Assembly (NCBI RefSeq): GCF_021654575.1
Contig: NZ_AP024488.1
Coordinates: 4,921,501 to 4,985,500 of the forward strand
Direction of reading: 5' to 3'
Length of the DNA stretch: 64,000 nt
From: Desulfoluna limicola
GTDB taxonomy: Bacteria > Desulfobacterota > Desulfobacteria > Desulfobacterales > Desulfolunaceae
In this document: positions 28,950-37,370 of the stretch, one piece after another
How positions within the stretch are numbered: position 1 is the first letter of the stretch
Layout: every line of letters begins with the position of its first letter
Program-made: the position numbers and the translations under genes
The notes under the pieces: model-generated
Databases searched by the model: none
Told to the model about the DNA's origin: nothing
What the model saw: only the letters and a program-made list of their open reading frames with translations

Positions 28950-30434
28950 ATGGATTTGGTTAGAGACATCGATGCTTCCCTCACAGAGGAATACATTTGT
29001 CCAGTGTCCGGCTTGTCTTGTTACAGCAAGCCCGAGTGGACTGATGTGTATTTTGACAGGGAGAAGAGCGACTACTCCATCACAGTCCGACTTATCGGCC
29101 GAAACATCATGCTGGCCAAGGTTGTGGGGAACTCTACCAAGGAGAGGTTTGAAAGGGCTCTTGGACTTCTTCTCGGGGTTATCGGGGAGCACATGGCTGA
29201 CAGGCCCTTTGTGTACGTGGATGATTTCACGGAGTTTAAAAGCGCCACCTTTGAAGCACGCAAACGCTATATCAACTTCCTGGTGGGGTTAAAAAATCTC
29301 CAGGCCGTGGTGCTTATCAGCCCTTCGCCGCTCCTGAAGCTCAGCCTGAAGCTCGGTCGGCGATTTTATCGGCCGGCTTTCAAGACCCGGGTGGCGACGT
29401 CTTATGCCGAGGCCATTCATTACGCGTGCAGTGTCACGGTGCCGGGCCGGGGAGGGGCATTGAGGAACGTTGTTTCCGGTGCCGTCCCGATGATTCGTAT
29501 TCCGGGGCCTGAGGCGTCGGGAATCCGGGATTCCAGGTCGGACAAGCGTCTTCGCCCCTATGCCGATGAACTCCTTCACTACCTGGCAAGCATCGACTGG
29601 CAGAAAAAAGGGGTGGACTCGGCCCTTCTGGAACGGGAGGCGGACCACCCCTTCAAGGCGGTGTGCGATGCCATCGCCTACATTAAGGTGGACATGGATG
29701 AACTCTTTGAAAAGCAGCAACAGATCCAGCAGGCTCTTGAAGAGAGTGAGGAGCAGATCCACACCCTCACCCAGGCGCTCATCAAGGCCCAGGAGGACGA
29801 ACGCCGAAAAATCTCCCGGGATCTCCACGACAATGTGGCCCAGGACCTGGCCTCCCTGATGATCAGCAGCGAGACTCTCTTTGACGGCCACCCGGACATT
29901 CCGGCGCCCATCCGTGAAAAAAAGGCCCACTTCGCGTCGGTGTTGAAGGAGGCGATCACGTTTATCCGGAACATGGCCTATGACCTGCGCCCCCCGTTTT
30001 TGGACCAGCTGGGTCTGGTGTCCACCCTTTCAAGCTATTGCGATGATTTTTCCGAGGCCCACCACATCAGTGTCGATTTTTATTCCGGGGGCGTTCAACA
30101 TCTCCGGTTCGGCTTTGAGACGGAGATCAACCTGTACCGCCTGGTGCAGGAAGCCTTGAGCAATATCCGTAAACATGCAGAAGCCCGCCATGTCACCGTC
30201 CGTTTTACCGCGTCCCACCCCTTGCTGATGCTTCGTATCGAAGACAACGGCAAAGGCTTTGATGTGCCCTCGCGAAAGGTGGAGGCCCTGAAAGAGAAGC
30301 GCATGGGCTTAAAAAGCATGGAAGAACGGGCCCGGATCCTTTCCGGCACGTTTTCCCTTCGCTCCGCTCCAGGACAGGGCACCCGGATCCTGGTGGAAAT
30401 TCCCCAAGAAAAGCACCCTTGCAGGTTGACCTGA
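28950..30434 (+). CDS. Histidine kinase with STAS-like N-terminal domain (NarL/HisKA_3 type)
   Basis: About 494 residues, soluble. Residues ~20-155 form an alpha/beta domain resembling SpoIIAA/STAS-like modules (IGRNIMLAKVVGNST, FVYVDDFTEFKSA). A coiled coil (about 245-280) leads into a HisKA_3 dimerisation domain with the phospho-acceptor in ERRKISRDLHDNVAQDL, then an HATPase with NIRKHAEARHV and DNGKGF. HisKA_3 kinases normally pair with NarL-type regulators; none is beside it, so it is an orphan here. The ATG at 28950 follows AGGTGA; the upstream part of the open frame is translated repeat. Confidence 0.85.
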   Translation: MDLVRDIDASLTEEYICPVSGLSCYSKPEWTDVYFDREKSDYSITVRLIGRNIMLAKVVGNSTKERFERALGLLLGVIGEHMADRPFVYVDDFTEFKSATFEARKRYINFLVGLKNLQAVVLISPSPLLKLSLKLGRRFYRPAFKTRVATSYAEAIHYACSVTVPGRGGALRNVVSGAVPMIRIPGPEASGIRDSRSDKRLRPYADELLHYLASIDWQKKGVDSALLEREADHPFKAVCDAIAYIKVDMDELFEKQQQIQQALEESEEQIHTLTQALIKAQEDERRKISRDLHDNVAQDLASLMISSETLFDGHPDIPAPIREKKAHFASVLKEAITFIRNMAYDLRPPFLDQLGLVSTLSSYCDDFSEAHHISVDFYSGGVQHLRFGFETEINLYRLVQEALSNIRKHAEARHVTVRFTASHPLLMLRIEDNGKGFDVPSRKVEALKEKRMGLKSMEERARILSGTFSLRSAPGQGTRILVEIPQEKHPCRLT

Positions 30435-30471
30435 CAGCCGGGGAAGAGGAAACCCATGAAACCTAATGATT

Positions 30472-30570
30472 CACGGGTGCAGCCCGTCAGCGAATGTGAA
30501 GAGCCCGAGGACGGAGGGCCCTGAGTCTTTGCAACCCGCTTTCAAGGTGGCATCCCTTGCCGCTACAGGC
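30472..30570 (-). repeat. Structured intergenic repeat, half copy (class I)
   Basis: Minus-oriented: ACGGGT/GCCCGT distal stem, GCGAATG arm, a CCGAGGACGGAGGG loop variant, AAGGTGGCATCCCTTG stem, and a decayed CCGCTACAGGC end 17 bases from the stop codon of the MBL gene. There is no left partner at the histidine kinase end. Confidence 0.75.
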
Positions 30571-30587
30571 ATTTTTCAAGAACCCTT

Positions 30588-31388
30588 TCAGCCGTTCAGG
30601 CAGGCCCGGATGAGGTTGGCTTTGCAGAAGTGAAAGCCCGTGGCATAGCTGGTGGCGTCATCGACGCCCAGGAGTCTGCGGGTGATGGTGTTGATGGAGA
30701 GGCCTTGTGTTGAGAGGGTCTGGGCTTCTTTTCTCAGGCGGGTCAGGTAGGCGTGTTTTCGTTTCAGGGCCTCCTTGCCGTCTGTTACCACACCCCGATG
30801 GGCGCAGAAGAGGGTGTGAAAGTCCAGTTCCTGGATGTGTTCAAGGGTGGCCAGGGTCTCCGGGAGGTTTTCGTCGGCCCGGAAGTAGACGGGGGCATCG
30901 GCGATGTAGAGGTCCCCTGAAAAGAGCCAGCCTTCCTGTTCTTCGAGAAAGCAGGTGTGGTCTTCGGAGTGGCCCGGGCAGGGCACGGGGGTCAGGGTGT
31001 AGCCGTCCCCCGCATCCAGGGGACCATCCAGGACAGTGGGGGCGCAGGTGGCTGAACGGCCCCAGACCACCCTCTGGTAGGGTTTCAGGCTGTGGCCACG
31101 GATGAGGTGGGTTGCCGCTTTTTGTGTGGCGAACAGGGGGAGTGCCCGTTCACGGATGACCCGGGAGGCGTTTCCACTGTGGTCTTCATGGTGGTGGGTG
31201 ACCACCACCTGCTTGACGGCCTCCTCATCCATGAACGACTTTACCGCTTTCCATTGGTTGGGAGGCCCGGTGTCCACCAGGGTCGTGCCGATGCGCCAGA
31301 CCAGGGTCGTGGTGGTGAGTCCGAGGTTAAAGCGTCCGACGCGGGCGCCGCGAACGGTGTCGTGTTGGAGAGTCTCGATCCTTCCCAT
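30588..31388 (-). CDS. MBL-fold metallohydrolase
   Basis: A 266-residue metallo-beta-lactamase-fold protein with the zinc motif THHHEDHSGN (about residues 64-73), a later CPGHSEDH (about 137-144) and CAHRG (about 197). The C-terminal helical segment (KRKHAYLTRLRKEAQTLS onward) includes a short winged-helix-like tail. No signal peptide. Substrate unknown; glyoxalase II-like or lactonase activity is plausible from the family. AAAGGG lies before the ATG. It is a single gene with an inward-facing repeat end on each side. Confidence 0.82.
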   Translation of the reverse strand: MGRIETLQHDTVRGARVGRFNLGLTTTTLVWRIGTTLVDTGPPNQWKAVKSFMDEEAVKQVVVTHHHEDHSGNASRVIRERALPLFATQKAATHLIRGHSLKPYQRVVWGRSATCAPTVLDGPLDAGDGYTLTPVPCPGHSEDHTCFLEEQEGWLFSGDLYIADAPVYFRADENLPETLATLEHIQELDFHTLFCAHRGVVTDGKEALKRKHAYLTRLRKEAQTLSTQGLSINTITRRLLGVDDATSYATGFHFCKANLIRACLNG

Positions 31389-31428
31389 AGCAACCCTTTC
31401 ATTGTTTTTCAGGTAATGATTCAGCTAA

Positions 31429-31649
31429 GCCTCCGGCGGGGCGCTTTTTGAAAAAAGCTCCGCAAAAACTTTCCGGTTGCCTCCCCGTTTGCCGATCAGC
31501 CCCACCGGGGCTGATCGGCAAACGGGGAGGCTTGCTCGTTAAGATGAGTACAGTCGGAATACCAATGCCTTGGAATAAATGGAAATCGGACTCAAGACCT
31601 GTTTGCCAAACTTTTCAAAAGTTTGGCCCCCGGCAGGGCCGCCGGAGGC
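31429..31649. repeat. Composite structured repeat E8 (class II, ~221 bases)
   Basis: Left end GCCTCCGGCGG, then GCTTTTT/AAAAAGC hairpin, then a 25-base-pair perfect hairpin (31479-31531, listed separately), a core, and the class II right arm: TTTGCCAAACTTTTCAAAAG with its CAAACTTTT/AAAAGTTTG palindrome and the end GGGCCGCCGGAGGC (31597-31649). It fills the gap between the MBL gene and marR. Confidence 0.85.
31479..31531. other. Perfect 25-bp hairpin inside repeat E8
   Basis: Arms 31479-31503 and 31507-31531 are exact reverse complements (start GCCTCCCCGTTTGCC, end GGCAAACGGGGAGGC) with only ACC between them. This is far longer than a normal terminator stem and has no T-run. The equivalent site in E7 has a different, shorter stem, so pairing rather than sequence is kept. 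Confidence 0.85.
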
Positions 31650-31697
31650 GACATTGACTGCATATGCAGAGGGCTGTTGCCCGAATGACACGTCCTT

Positions 31698-32153
31698 TTA
31701 TCCGCCCATCGCCTTTTTTCTCCCTTCGATATTTGCGGCGACCTTATCCAGCAGCATCAAGAGGGTGGTTGTCTCCTCATCGCCCATTCCCTGAAAGAGT
31801 GTCTCCTCCAGTCTGGTGGAGAGGGCAGAGACGTCCTCAGAGAGTTTTTTGCACCTTCGGGTGGGGTGGATGAGGACTTTCCGCCCGTCTCCTTGCTTCC
31901 TGCCACGGCTCACATAGCCGCTTCCCTCAAGGCTTTTCAGTGCTGCCGAGATGGTGGATTTGTCTTTTCCGGTGCACCGGGCGATGTCGCCGGGCTGAAG
32001 CGGGCCTTTTGTGAGGAGGAGGTGAAGGATGTCCCCGTAAGACGGGGGTAGGTCGTGGACGCCGACCTCTTTCATGCCGCGTTCCAGAAGGGCGAATGCG
32101 TTACGTCGGATTCGACTGAGGTGGTAGAGGACGTTGTGTTTTTTTATGCTCAT
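31698..32153 (-). CDS. MarR family transcriptional regulator
   Basis: A 151-residue winged-helix regulator. Helix-turn-helix at about 52-75 (GDIARCTGKDKSTISAALKSL) and the wing SRGRKQGDGRKVLIHPT (about 82-98) are typical MarR; N- and C-terminal helices form the dimer. The ligand is unknown. A near-perfect sigma-70 promoter lies directly upstream with the predicted start only 2 bases from the ATG, and no ribosome-binding site is present, so the mRNA is probably leaderless. A GTTTT/AAAAC dyad over the -10 box could be its own operator. trmL diverges from it. Confidence 0.88.
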   Translation of the reverse strand: MSIKKHNVLYHLSRIRRNAFALLERGMKEVGVHDLPPSYGDILHLLLTKGPLQPGDIARCTGKDKSTISAALKSLEGSGYVSRGRKQGDGRKVLIHPTRRCKKLSEDVSALSTRLEETLFQGMGDEETTTLLMLLDKVAANIEGRKKAMGG

Positions 32154-32161
32154 AATGGTTT

Positions 32162-32190
32162 TGTATAAAACTACTATGGTCTATTGTCAA
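32162..32190 (-). promoter_or_regulatory. Sigma-70 promoter of marR (leaderless)
   Basis: Minus-strand TTGACA (32185-32190), exactly 17 bases, TATACA (32162-32167). The +1 falls near 32155 and the ATG begins at 32153. An imperfect palindrome GTTTTATACAAAAC covers the -10 box. The rest of the 388-base gap to trmL shows only a weak TAATAT -10-like box at about 32496 for trmL. Confidence 0.8.
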
Positions 32191-32541
32191 TATCAACAGG
32201 GTTTTATTTTGGATGTGGTCGAGGTTGGGCCCGTCAAAGGGACGCTCTCCACAGGTGATGGGGCCTTTTTCCGGCCGGGAAGCAGGATTGGGCTTTCAGG
32301 GGCTTGCAAAGATGCTATGGGGCACCCAGTCCGGCTCTCAGGGGCGGTGTCTGTCATCAGCGGGGACCCCCATGATGTGAGAACCAGGGCCACTGTCTTG
32401 GATCGCCCGGGGCAGCGCTCTTTTTTGCATCGCTGTTTTCAAGGAAGAAAACCTGATATAAAAAAGGCGTTTCTTGTTGGGAGTCATTTGCTTGTAATAT
32501 CGCCTCGGCATGCTGCCGGGGGAGGCTTGGAAGGAATCATT

Positions 32542-33051
32542 GTGGGGACGGAACAGTTTGGGGCACCTGAACGCCATGTGGTGCTGGTGACCCCTGAAGT
32601 ACATTGGAACACAGGGAATGTGGGGCGCTCCTGCCTGGGGGCCGGGGCGCACCTGCACCTTATCAAGCCGCTGGGGTTCTCCCTGGACAGCGCCCAGGTG
32701 AAGCGTGCAGGGTTGGATTACTGGGAGCGGGTGCAGTTGTCGGTGTGGGACAATCTGGAGGCGTTCTATGAGGCGATGGCACCCGAGGCCCATGAGGTGG
32801 CCCTATTCGCCAAGCTCGGCTCTCGCCCATTCTGGGAGATGCCAAGGGCCAACCGCCTGTTTCTCTTTTTCGGATCGGAGACACAGGGGCTTCCCGAGGC
32901 GGTGCTGAAGCGCTACCCTAGGGCGTGCTTCCACATTCCCATCACGCAGGAGATCCGGTGCCTCAATCTCTCCACCAGTGTGGGGATTGCCCTTTATGAA
33001 AGCCTTCGTGGCGAGGGGTTGGTTCATGGTTGGGGGGAAGAGGGGCGTTGA
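32542..33051 (+). CDS. trmL: tRNA (cytidine/uridine-2'-O-)-methyltransferase
   Basis: A 169-residue SPOUT-class methyltransferase (TrmL/CspR), which 2'-O-methylates the wobble base 34 of tRNA-Leu isoacceptors using SAM. The knotted fold signatures are NTGNVGRSCLGAGAHLHLI (about residues 23-41), FLFFGSETQGLP (about 107-118) and IRCLNLSTSVGIALYE (about 138-153). The reading frame is open back to 32134, but homology begins after the GTG at 32542, which has AAGGA 6 bases upstream. An intrinsic terminator follows 20 bases past the stop. Confidence 0.92.
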   Translation: MGTEQFGAPERHVVLVTPEVHWNTGNVGRSCLGAGAHLHLIKPLGFSLDSAQVKRAGLDYWERVQLSVWDNLEAFYEAMAPEAHEVALFAKLGSRPFWEMPRANRLFLFFGSETQGLPEAVLKRYPRACFHIPITQEIRCLNLSTSVGIALYESLRGEGLVHGWGEEGR

Positions 33052-33070
33052 CGGGGGGAGGAGACAAACC

Positions 33071-33100
33071 GGGCGGCCCGTTGCAGGCCGCCCATATTTT
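33071..33100 (+). terminator. Rho-independent terminator of trmL
   Basis: Stem GGGCGGCC/GGCCGCCC with a 7-base loop, followed by ATATTTT. Confidence 0.75.
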
Positions 33101-33202
33101 AAGACGGTGGGAAATGTGTGAAAGGTTAACAGGTGAGAACAAGTATAGGTCGGTGGCGACGATCCGTCCATAAGGGCAAGTCTTCATTTTATCGGGATTA
33201 TC

Positions 33203-33303
33203 TCCTGAGGCCCCTGGCCCTTCGGGGGGACCCTCCCAGGTTCGCCAACGTTCACGGCTCTCGTGCCTCGCGTCGATGGCATTTGCTGGCGGGTTTCGCC
33301 CGT
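33203..33303 (+). repeat. Structured intergenic repeat, half copy (class I)
   Basis: Diverged plus-oriented copy: CTCCTGAGGCCCC end, CCCCTGGCCCTTCGGGGGG stem, a CTCTCGTGCCTCG loop and GGCGGG/CCCGTG-type distal stem. A separate hairpin GACGCAGC/GCTGCGTC lies at 33416-33440 just before the next gene. Nothing else is seen in 33101-33484. Confidence 0.65.
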
Positions 33304-33484
33304 GAATAACGACTGAGATGCAGCCCCCTCTTTTGTGGCGTTTGAAGGTTGCTTCGTGGCTCATACAAGGAAATGAGGCGCATAACAGTTGCCCGAATCC
33401 CGCTTTTAACAAAACGACGCAGCCTTATCTGTGCTGCGTCTCGTAGATGGATACCCAAGATCTGATATGGAAGGCAGGTGAAAG

Positions 33485-34249
33485 ATGGCACGAATCACCC
33501 TTCTTGGAACGGGAACCTGTGTCCCGTCGCTGGCGCGAAGTGCCTGCGCCGCCCTGGTGCAGACCGGAACGGAGACCTTTCTCATCGATTCAGGGCCGGG
33601 GACCATGCGCCGGCTTCTGGAGGTGGGCGTCTCCATTGACGACCTTACCGGCATTTTTTACACCCACATTCACCCGGATCACACGGCGGAGCTGGTGCCC
33701 CTGCTTTTTGCCACAAAGTATCCGGAGTGCACGCGAACCCGTCCTTTGTGCCTCTACGGAGGGCGTGGGTTCGGGGCGTTTTTTGAGAAGCTCAAAGGGG
33801 TGTACGGGGAGTGGATGGATCCCGGACCGGGCATGGTCCGGCTGAAGGAGCTTTCTGTGGAGGGGCCGGACCTTTTTCACCAGGGCGACCTGGCGGTCCG
33901 GACGGCACCGGTGAGCCATCGTCCGGAGAGCATTGCCTGTCGCATGGTGTTTCCCTGGGGGCGGGCCGTGGTTTTTTCCGGGGACACAGGCCCCTCCGAC
34001 AGTCTTGTCTCCCTTTCCAGGGGGGCCGACATCCTGGTGTGTGAGTGCTCCACTCCGGATGGGGAGGCGGTTCCGAATCATCTCACCCCGTCACTGGCAG
34101 GGAAAATAGCAAAAGAGGCGCAAGTCGAGATGCTTGTGCTGACCCATTTTTACCCGGCCTGTGAAAAAGTTGATGTTGAAAAAGAGTGCCGTAGCACATA
34201 TGATGGGCAGCTGGTCCTCGGAGAGGACCTGAAACTATTTGATCTTTAA
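33485..34249 (+). CDS. MBL-fold hydrolase, ribonuclease Z-like
   Basis: A 254-residue metallo-beta-lactamase-fold protein of the RNase Z / ElaC-like branch: LLGTGTCVPSLARSACA at the N terminus (residues 5-21), DSGPGTMRRLLE (about 35-46), metal site THIHPDHTAEL (about 60-70), FSGDTGPSD (about 164-172) and LTHFYP (about 219-224). tRNA-processing exosite features are not evident, so it may be a phosphodiesterase of unknown target. AGGTGA precedes the ATG. It lies 55 bases before the siroheme gene and may lead that operon. Confidence 0.8.
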   Translation: MARITLLGTGTCVPSLARSACAALVQTGTETFLIDSGPGTMRRLLEVGVSIDDLTGIFYTHIHPDHTAELVPLLFATKYPECTRTRPLCLYGGRGFGAFFEKLKGVYGEWMDPGPGMVRLKELSVEGPDLFHQGDLAVRTAPVSHRPESIACRMVFPWGRAVVFSGDTGPSDSLVSLSRGADILVCECSTPDGEAVPNHLTPSLAGKIAKEAQVEMLVLTHFYPACEKVDVEKECRSTYDGQLVLGEDLKLFDL

Positions 34250-34304
34250 GGTGATACACGCCGGACTCCCTGGCAAGCATCACAGACTGAAAGCGAGCTG
34301 TACC

Positions 34305-34967
34305 ATGCGATACTATCCCGTAAGCCTTGATATTGAAGGCAAATCATGCCTTGTGGTGGGCGGCGGCGCCGTCGGCACCCGCAAAGTCGAGACCCTGGTC
34401 CGTTGCGGAGCCAAGGTGACTGTGGTGAGCAAAGCCTTTACCGACGAGTTGACGGCCATGGCGACGGCCTCTCCCATTGCCCTTGAGAAGCGGGCCTACA
34501 CCCCCACGGACATGGATGGAAAATTCCTCGTTATCGTGGCCACCGACGACCAGGCCTTTAACACCCGGGTGAGTGAGGATGCGGAAAAAGCCTGCAAGCT
34601 CTGCAATGTGGCCGATTACCCCAAGGCCTGCAACTTTATCCTCCCCTCCATCGTGCAGCGTGGGGACATGACCCTTTCCATCTCCACCTCCGGCAAAAGT
34701 CCCGCCTTTGCAAAGTGGATGCGGCGTAAGCTCGAGACGGAGTTCGGCGAGGAGTACGGAGAGTTCCTGAGCCTGATGGGGCTGATTCGGCAGAAACTTC
34801 TGGCCGAGGCCCATGAGCCGGAGGCCCACAAGCCTCTGTTTGAGGCCCTTATTTCGGGAGGTCTCCTTGAACGGGTCAAGGCGGGGGACAAACAAGGGGC
34901 TGACGCCCTTCTCTCCGAGGTTCTTGGAGAGGGCTACACCTGTGAGACGGTTGGATTTCTTCTGTAA
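34305..34967 (+). CDS. Precorrin-2 dehydrogenase / sirohydrochlorin ferrochelatase-like (siroheme synthase N domain)
   Basis: A 220-residue protein matching the CysG N-terminal / Met8p family, which oxidises precorrin-2 to sirohydrochlorin with NAD and may insert iron. The NAD loop is LVVGGGAVGTRKVETLV (about residues 16-32); VADYPKACNFILPSIVQRGDMTLSIST follows (about 100-126) and contains the usual catalytic Asp in the ADYPK region. Siroheme serves sulfite reductase and, in the alternative pathway, haem. It sits with ccsA and hemA in one tetrapyrrole operon. The Shine-Dalgarno is weak; the start is chosen by homology. Confidence 0.9.
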   Translation: MRYYPVSLDIEGKSCLVVGGGAVGTRKVETLVRCGAKVTVVSKAFTDELTAMATASPIALEKRAYTPTDMDGKFLVIVATDDQAFNTRVSEDAEKACKLCNVADYPKACNFILPSIVQRGDMTLSISTSGKSPAFAKWMRRKLETEFGEEYGEFLSLMGLIRQKLLAEAHEPEAHKPLFEALISGGLLERVKAGDKQGADALLSEVLGEGYTCETVGFLL

Positions 34968-35009
34968 GCACAACACCGTGCGACATCGGCATCTACCATG
35001 GGAGACGGG

Positions 35010-35828
35010 ATGATGGACATACTGACAGTGGTTCTCTACCTGGCGAGTTCGGTGGCCTACATGCTCTATCTTTTTTTTCAGAAGGAGCGGTTTCAGGAGG
35101 CGGGGTATTTTATTTTCGGGGCGGGATTTCTTGCCCACACCCTGGGGCTTGCCGTCACCTCACTGCAAACCGGCTACCTCCCCATACACAACCTGCGGGA
35201 GACCTTGGGTCTTGCCTCCTGGGCCGTGGCCCTGGTGTTCCTGTTCTTGAGGTATCGTTACCGTATCAAGATCACAGGTGTCTACGCCGCACCCCTGGCC
35301 CTTCTGGCTTATATCGTGGCCATGCGGGTTCCGGATCTGCCTGCAACACAACCGGAGGCGGTCTACTCCAGCTTCTGGTTTTTTGCCCATGTCATCACCA
35401 TTTTTCTGGGGGAGGCAGCCCTGGCCATGGCGTGTGGTGCCGGCATTCTCTATATCCTTCAGGAGAACGCCATCAAGGAGAAGAAGCGGGGTTTTTTTTA
35501 CAGACGCCTCCCCTCCCTTGAGCAGCTGGACAACATGGGGTACACCTGCATCATCGCGGGGTTTACCGCCTTGACCCTGGGGCTTGTGACCGGATTTCTT
35601 TACTCCAAGCTCATCTGGCACCGGTTTATCAGCTGGGACCCGAAAGAGGTGTGGTCGGTGATTTCATGGCTGATCTATGCCGTGCTTCTTCACGAGCGGC
35701 TCGTGGGGGGCATGCGCGGACGCAAGTCCGCTTTGCTTGCCATTGCGGGGTTTGGGGTGCTGCTCTTCACCCTTTTCGGCGTCAATTTTTTTATGGACGG
35801 TCACCACGGGGAGTTTACCCGGTTTTAG
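35010..35828 (+). CDS. ccsA: CcsA/HemX family cytochrome c assembly protein
   Basis: A 272-residue integral membrane protein with about eight helices. The conserved haem-handling block is WDPKEVWSVISW (about residues 211-222, the WWD-like segment), with His in NLRETL-region and TIFLGEAALAMACGAGILY helices. CcsA/ResC proteins handle haem for cytochrome c maturation; HemX homologues in the same genome position modulate HemA level. Its place directly before hemA makes both roles possible. GGAG lies just before the ATG pair at 35010/35013; the ATG at 34998 has no ribosome-binding site. Confidence 0.85.
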   Translation: MMDILTVVLYLASSVAYMLYLFFQKERFQEAGYFIFGAGFLAHTLGLAVTSLQTGYLPIHNLRETLGLASWAVALVFLFLRYRYRIKITGVYAAPLALLAYIVAMRVPDLPATQPEAVYSSFWFFAHVITIFLGEAALAMACGAGILYILQENAIKEKKRGFFYRRLPSLEQLDNMGYTCIIAGFTALTLGLVTGFLYSKLIWHRFISWDPKEVWSVISWLIYAVLLHERLVGGMRGRKSALLAIAGFGVLLFTLFGVNFFMDGHHGEFTRF

Positions 35829-35905
35829 GTGAGTTTCCCGGTTTTAACGGAAAAGCATCCTCCACGGACGGCGCGTTGTCCGCCTGGGACGAGAGATACG
35901 GCGTT

Positions 35906-37174
35906 ATGCGAGAAATTGTACTGACAGGCCTGAATCACAAGACAGCTCCGGTGGAGACACGGGAGCGGCTTGCCTTCAGCGCTTCAGAAGCGAAAGAAGC
36001 CCTTGGTGCCTTAAGGGCTCGGCCCGAGATTGATGAGGTGATGCTTCTCTCCTCATGCAACCGTGTGGAGGTGCTGATGGCGGCCAGGGATTGTGACGCT
36101 GCCGTGGCGGCATCCAAAGCCGTGGTGGCGGATTTCAAGGGACTCCCGCAGGCCGATTTTGAATCGTGCCTCTACACCCACCATGACAACGCAGCGGTTC
36201 GCCATATGTTCAGGGTGGCCGCAAGCCTTGACTCCATGGTGGTGGGCGAACCCCAGATCCTGGGGCAGGTAAAGGGGGCATACCACCTTGCCGCGTCAGA
36301 AAAAGCCTCGGGTCCCCTCCTTAACCGTCTGATGCACCGAACCTTTCATGTGGCCAAGCGGGTGCGGAGCGAAACGGGCATCGGCGACAGCGCCGTCTCC
36401 ATCAGCTACGCGGCCATTGAGCTGGCCCGGAAGATTTTTGGCTCCCTTGAGGGGCGCAAGATCCTTCTCGTGGGAGCCGGTGAAATGGCGGAACTGGCCG
36501 TGGAGCACCTGATTCAGCATCAGGCCGGCGACATTTTTGTGGCCAACCGTACCCTTGAGCGCGGTGTGGAGCTGGCCCGGCGCTTCAATGGCAGTGCCAT
36601 CGCCCTGGAGGAGCTCCCCGAAGCCCTGAAAGAGGTGGATATCATCATCAGCTCCACGGGCTCGCCCACCTATGTGATCACCCGGGACATGGTGAAGCAG
36701 GGGGTCAAAAGCCGAAAGGGGCGCTCGATTTTCTTTATCGATATCGCCGTGCCCAGGGACATCGACCCCGCCATCAACAGGCTCTCCAACGCTTATGTGT
36801 ACGACATCGACGACCTCAAGGAGGTCATTGACGGCAACATCGAAAGTCGCAACGTCGAGGCCGTGAAGGCCGAGCGCATCGTGGAAGAGGGGGTGGTGGC
36901 GTTCGCCCGCTGGGTGGAGGGACTCCACACGGTGCCCACCATCAAGGCGATGCGCTCCAAAGTCGGGGCCATTGCCGAGTGTGAGGTGGAGAAAACCCTG
37001 GCAAGCCTGACGGGTCTCTCCGACGAGGAGAGGGCGGCCATTCGTCGCATGGGCCAGGCCATCGTGACCAAGGTGGTCCACGACCCCATCCGCTTTATCA
37101 AAGACGGCTGCCACAACCGGGACGAATCCCGGGCCCTGAGCTACGCCCGGAGCATCTTCAATCTCGACGAATAG
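35906..37174 (+). CDS. hemA: Glutamyl-tRNA reductase
   Basis: A 422-residue enzyme, first step of C5-pathway tetrapyrrole synthesis: glutamyl-tRNA to glutamate-1-semialdehyde with NADPH. Key signatures are LTGLNHKTAPVETRERLAF (residues 5-23), the catalytic Cys in LSSCNRVEV (about 48-56), GEPQILGQVKGAY (about 112-124) and the NADPH loop LLVGAGEMAELAVEHL (about 188-203). Full length. The start at 35906 fits the family; its ribosome-binding site is weak. It ends the haem operon, and other hem genes are outside the window. Confidence 0.95.
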   Translation: MREIVLTGLNHKTAPVETRERLAFSASEAKEALGALRARPEIDEVMLLSSCNRVEVLMAARDCDAAVAASKAVVADFKGLPQADFESCLYTHHDNAAVRHMFRVAASLDSMVVGEPQILGQVKGAYHLAASEKASGPLLNRLMHRTFHVAKRVRSETGIGDSAVSISYAAIELARKIFGSLEGRKILLVGAGEMAELAVEHLIQHQAGDIFVANRTLERGVELARRFNGSAIALEELPEALKEVDIIISSTGSPTYVITRDMVKQGVKSRKGRSIFFIDIAVPRDIDPAINRLSNAYVYDIDDLKEVIDGNIESRNVEAVKAERIVEEGVVAFARWVEGLHTVPTIKAMRSKVGAIAECEVEKTLASLTGLSDEERAAIRRMGQAIVTKVVHDPIRFIKDGCHNRDESRALSYARSIFNLDE

Positions 37175-37202
37175 GCCTGTGGCGGCTTTTAAAAAAAAAT
37201 GG

Positions 37203-37235
37203 GGGGAGTGGCGTGACGCACGTCCTCTCCCTTTG
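37203..37235 (+). terminator. Possible terminator after hemA
   Basis: An imperfect hairpin (GGGGAG arm, CGTG/CACG inner stem, CTCTCCC arm) is followed by TTTGACTTTTTG, about 30 bases past the hemA stop. Pairing has mismatches, so this is only moderately supported. Confidence 0.4.
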
Positions 37236-37370
37236 ACTTTTTGTGAGAATGTCTTATTTTATCCTTCCCAAGAGCTTGCCTCCGAGAGCTCTTGCCTTCA
37301 TGGCGATGGCGCCCATGATCCCTGACGGGCGGCGTCGCCAATTTCCAATCAAACATACGGGAGGTCCAAC

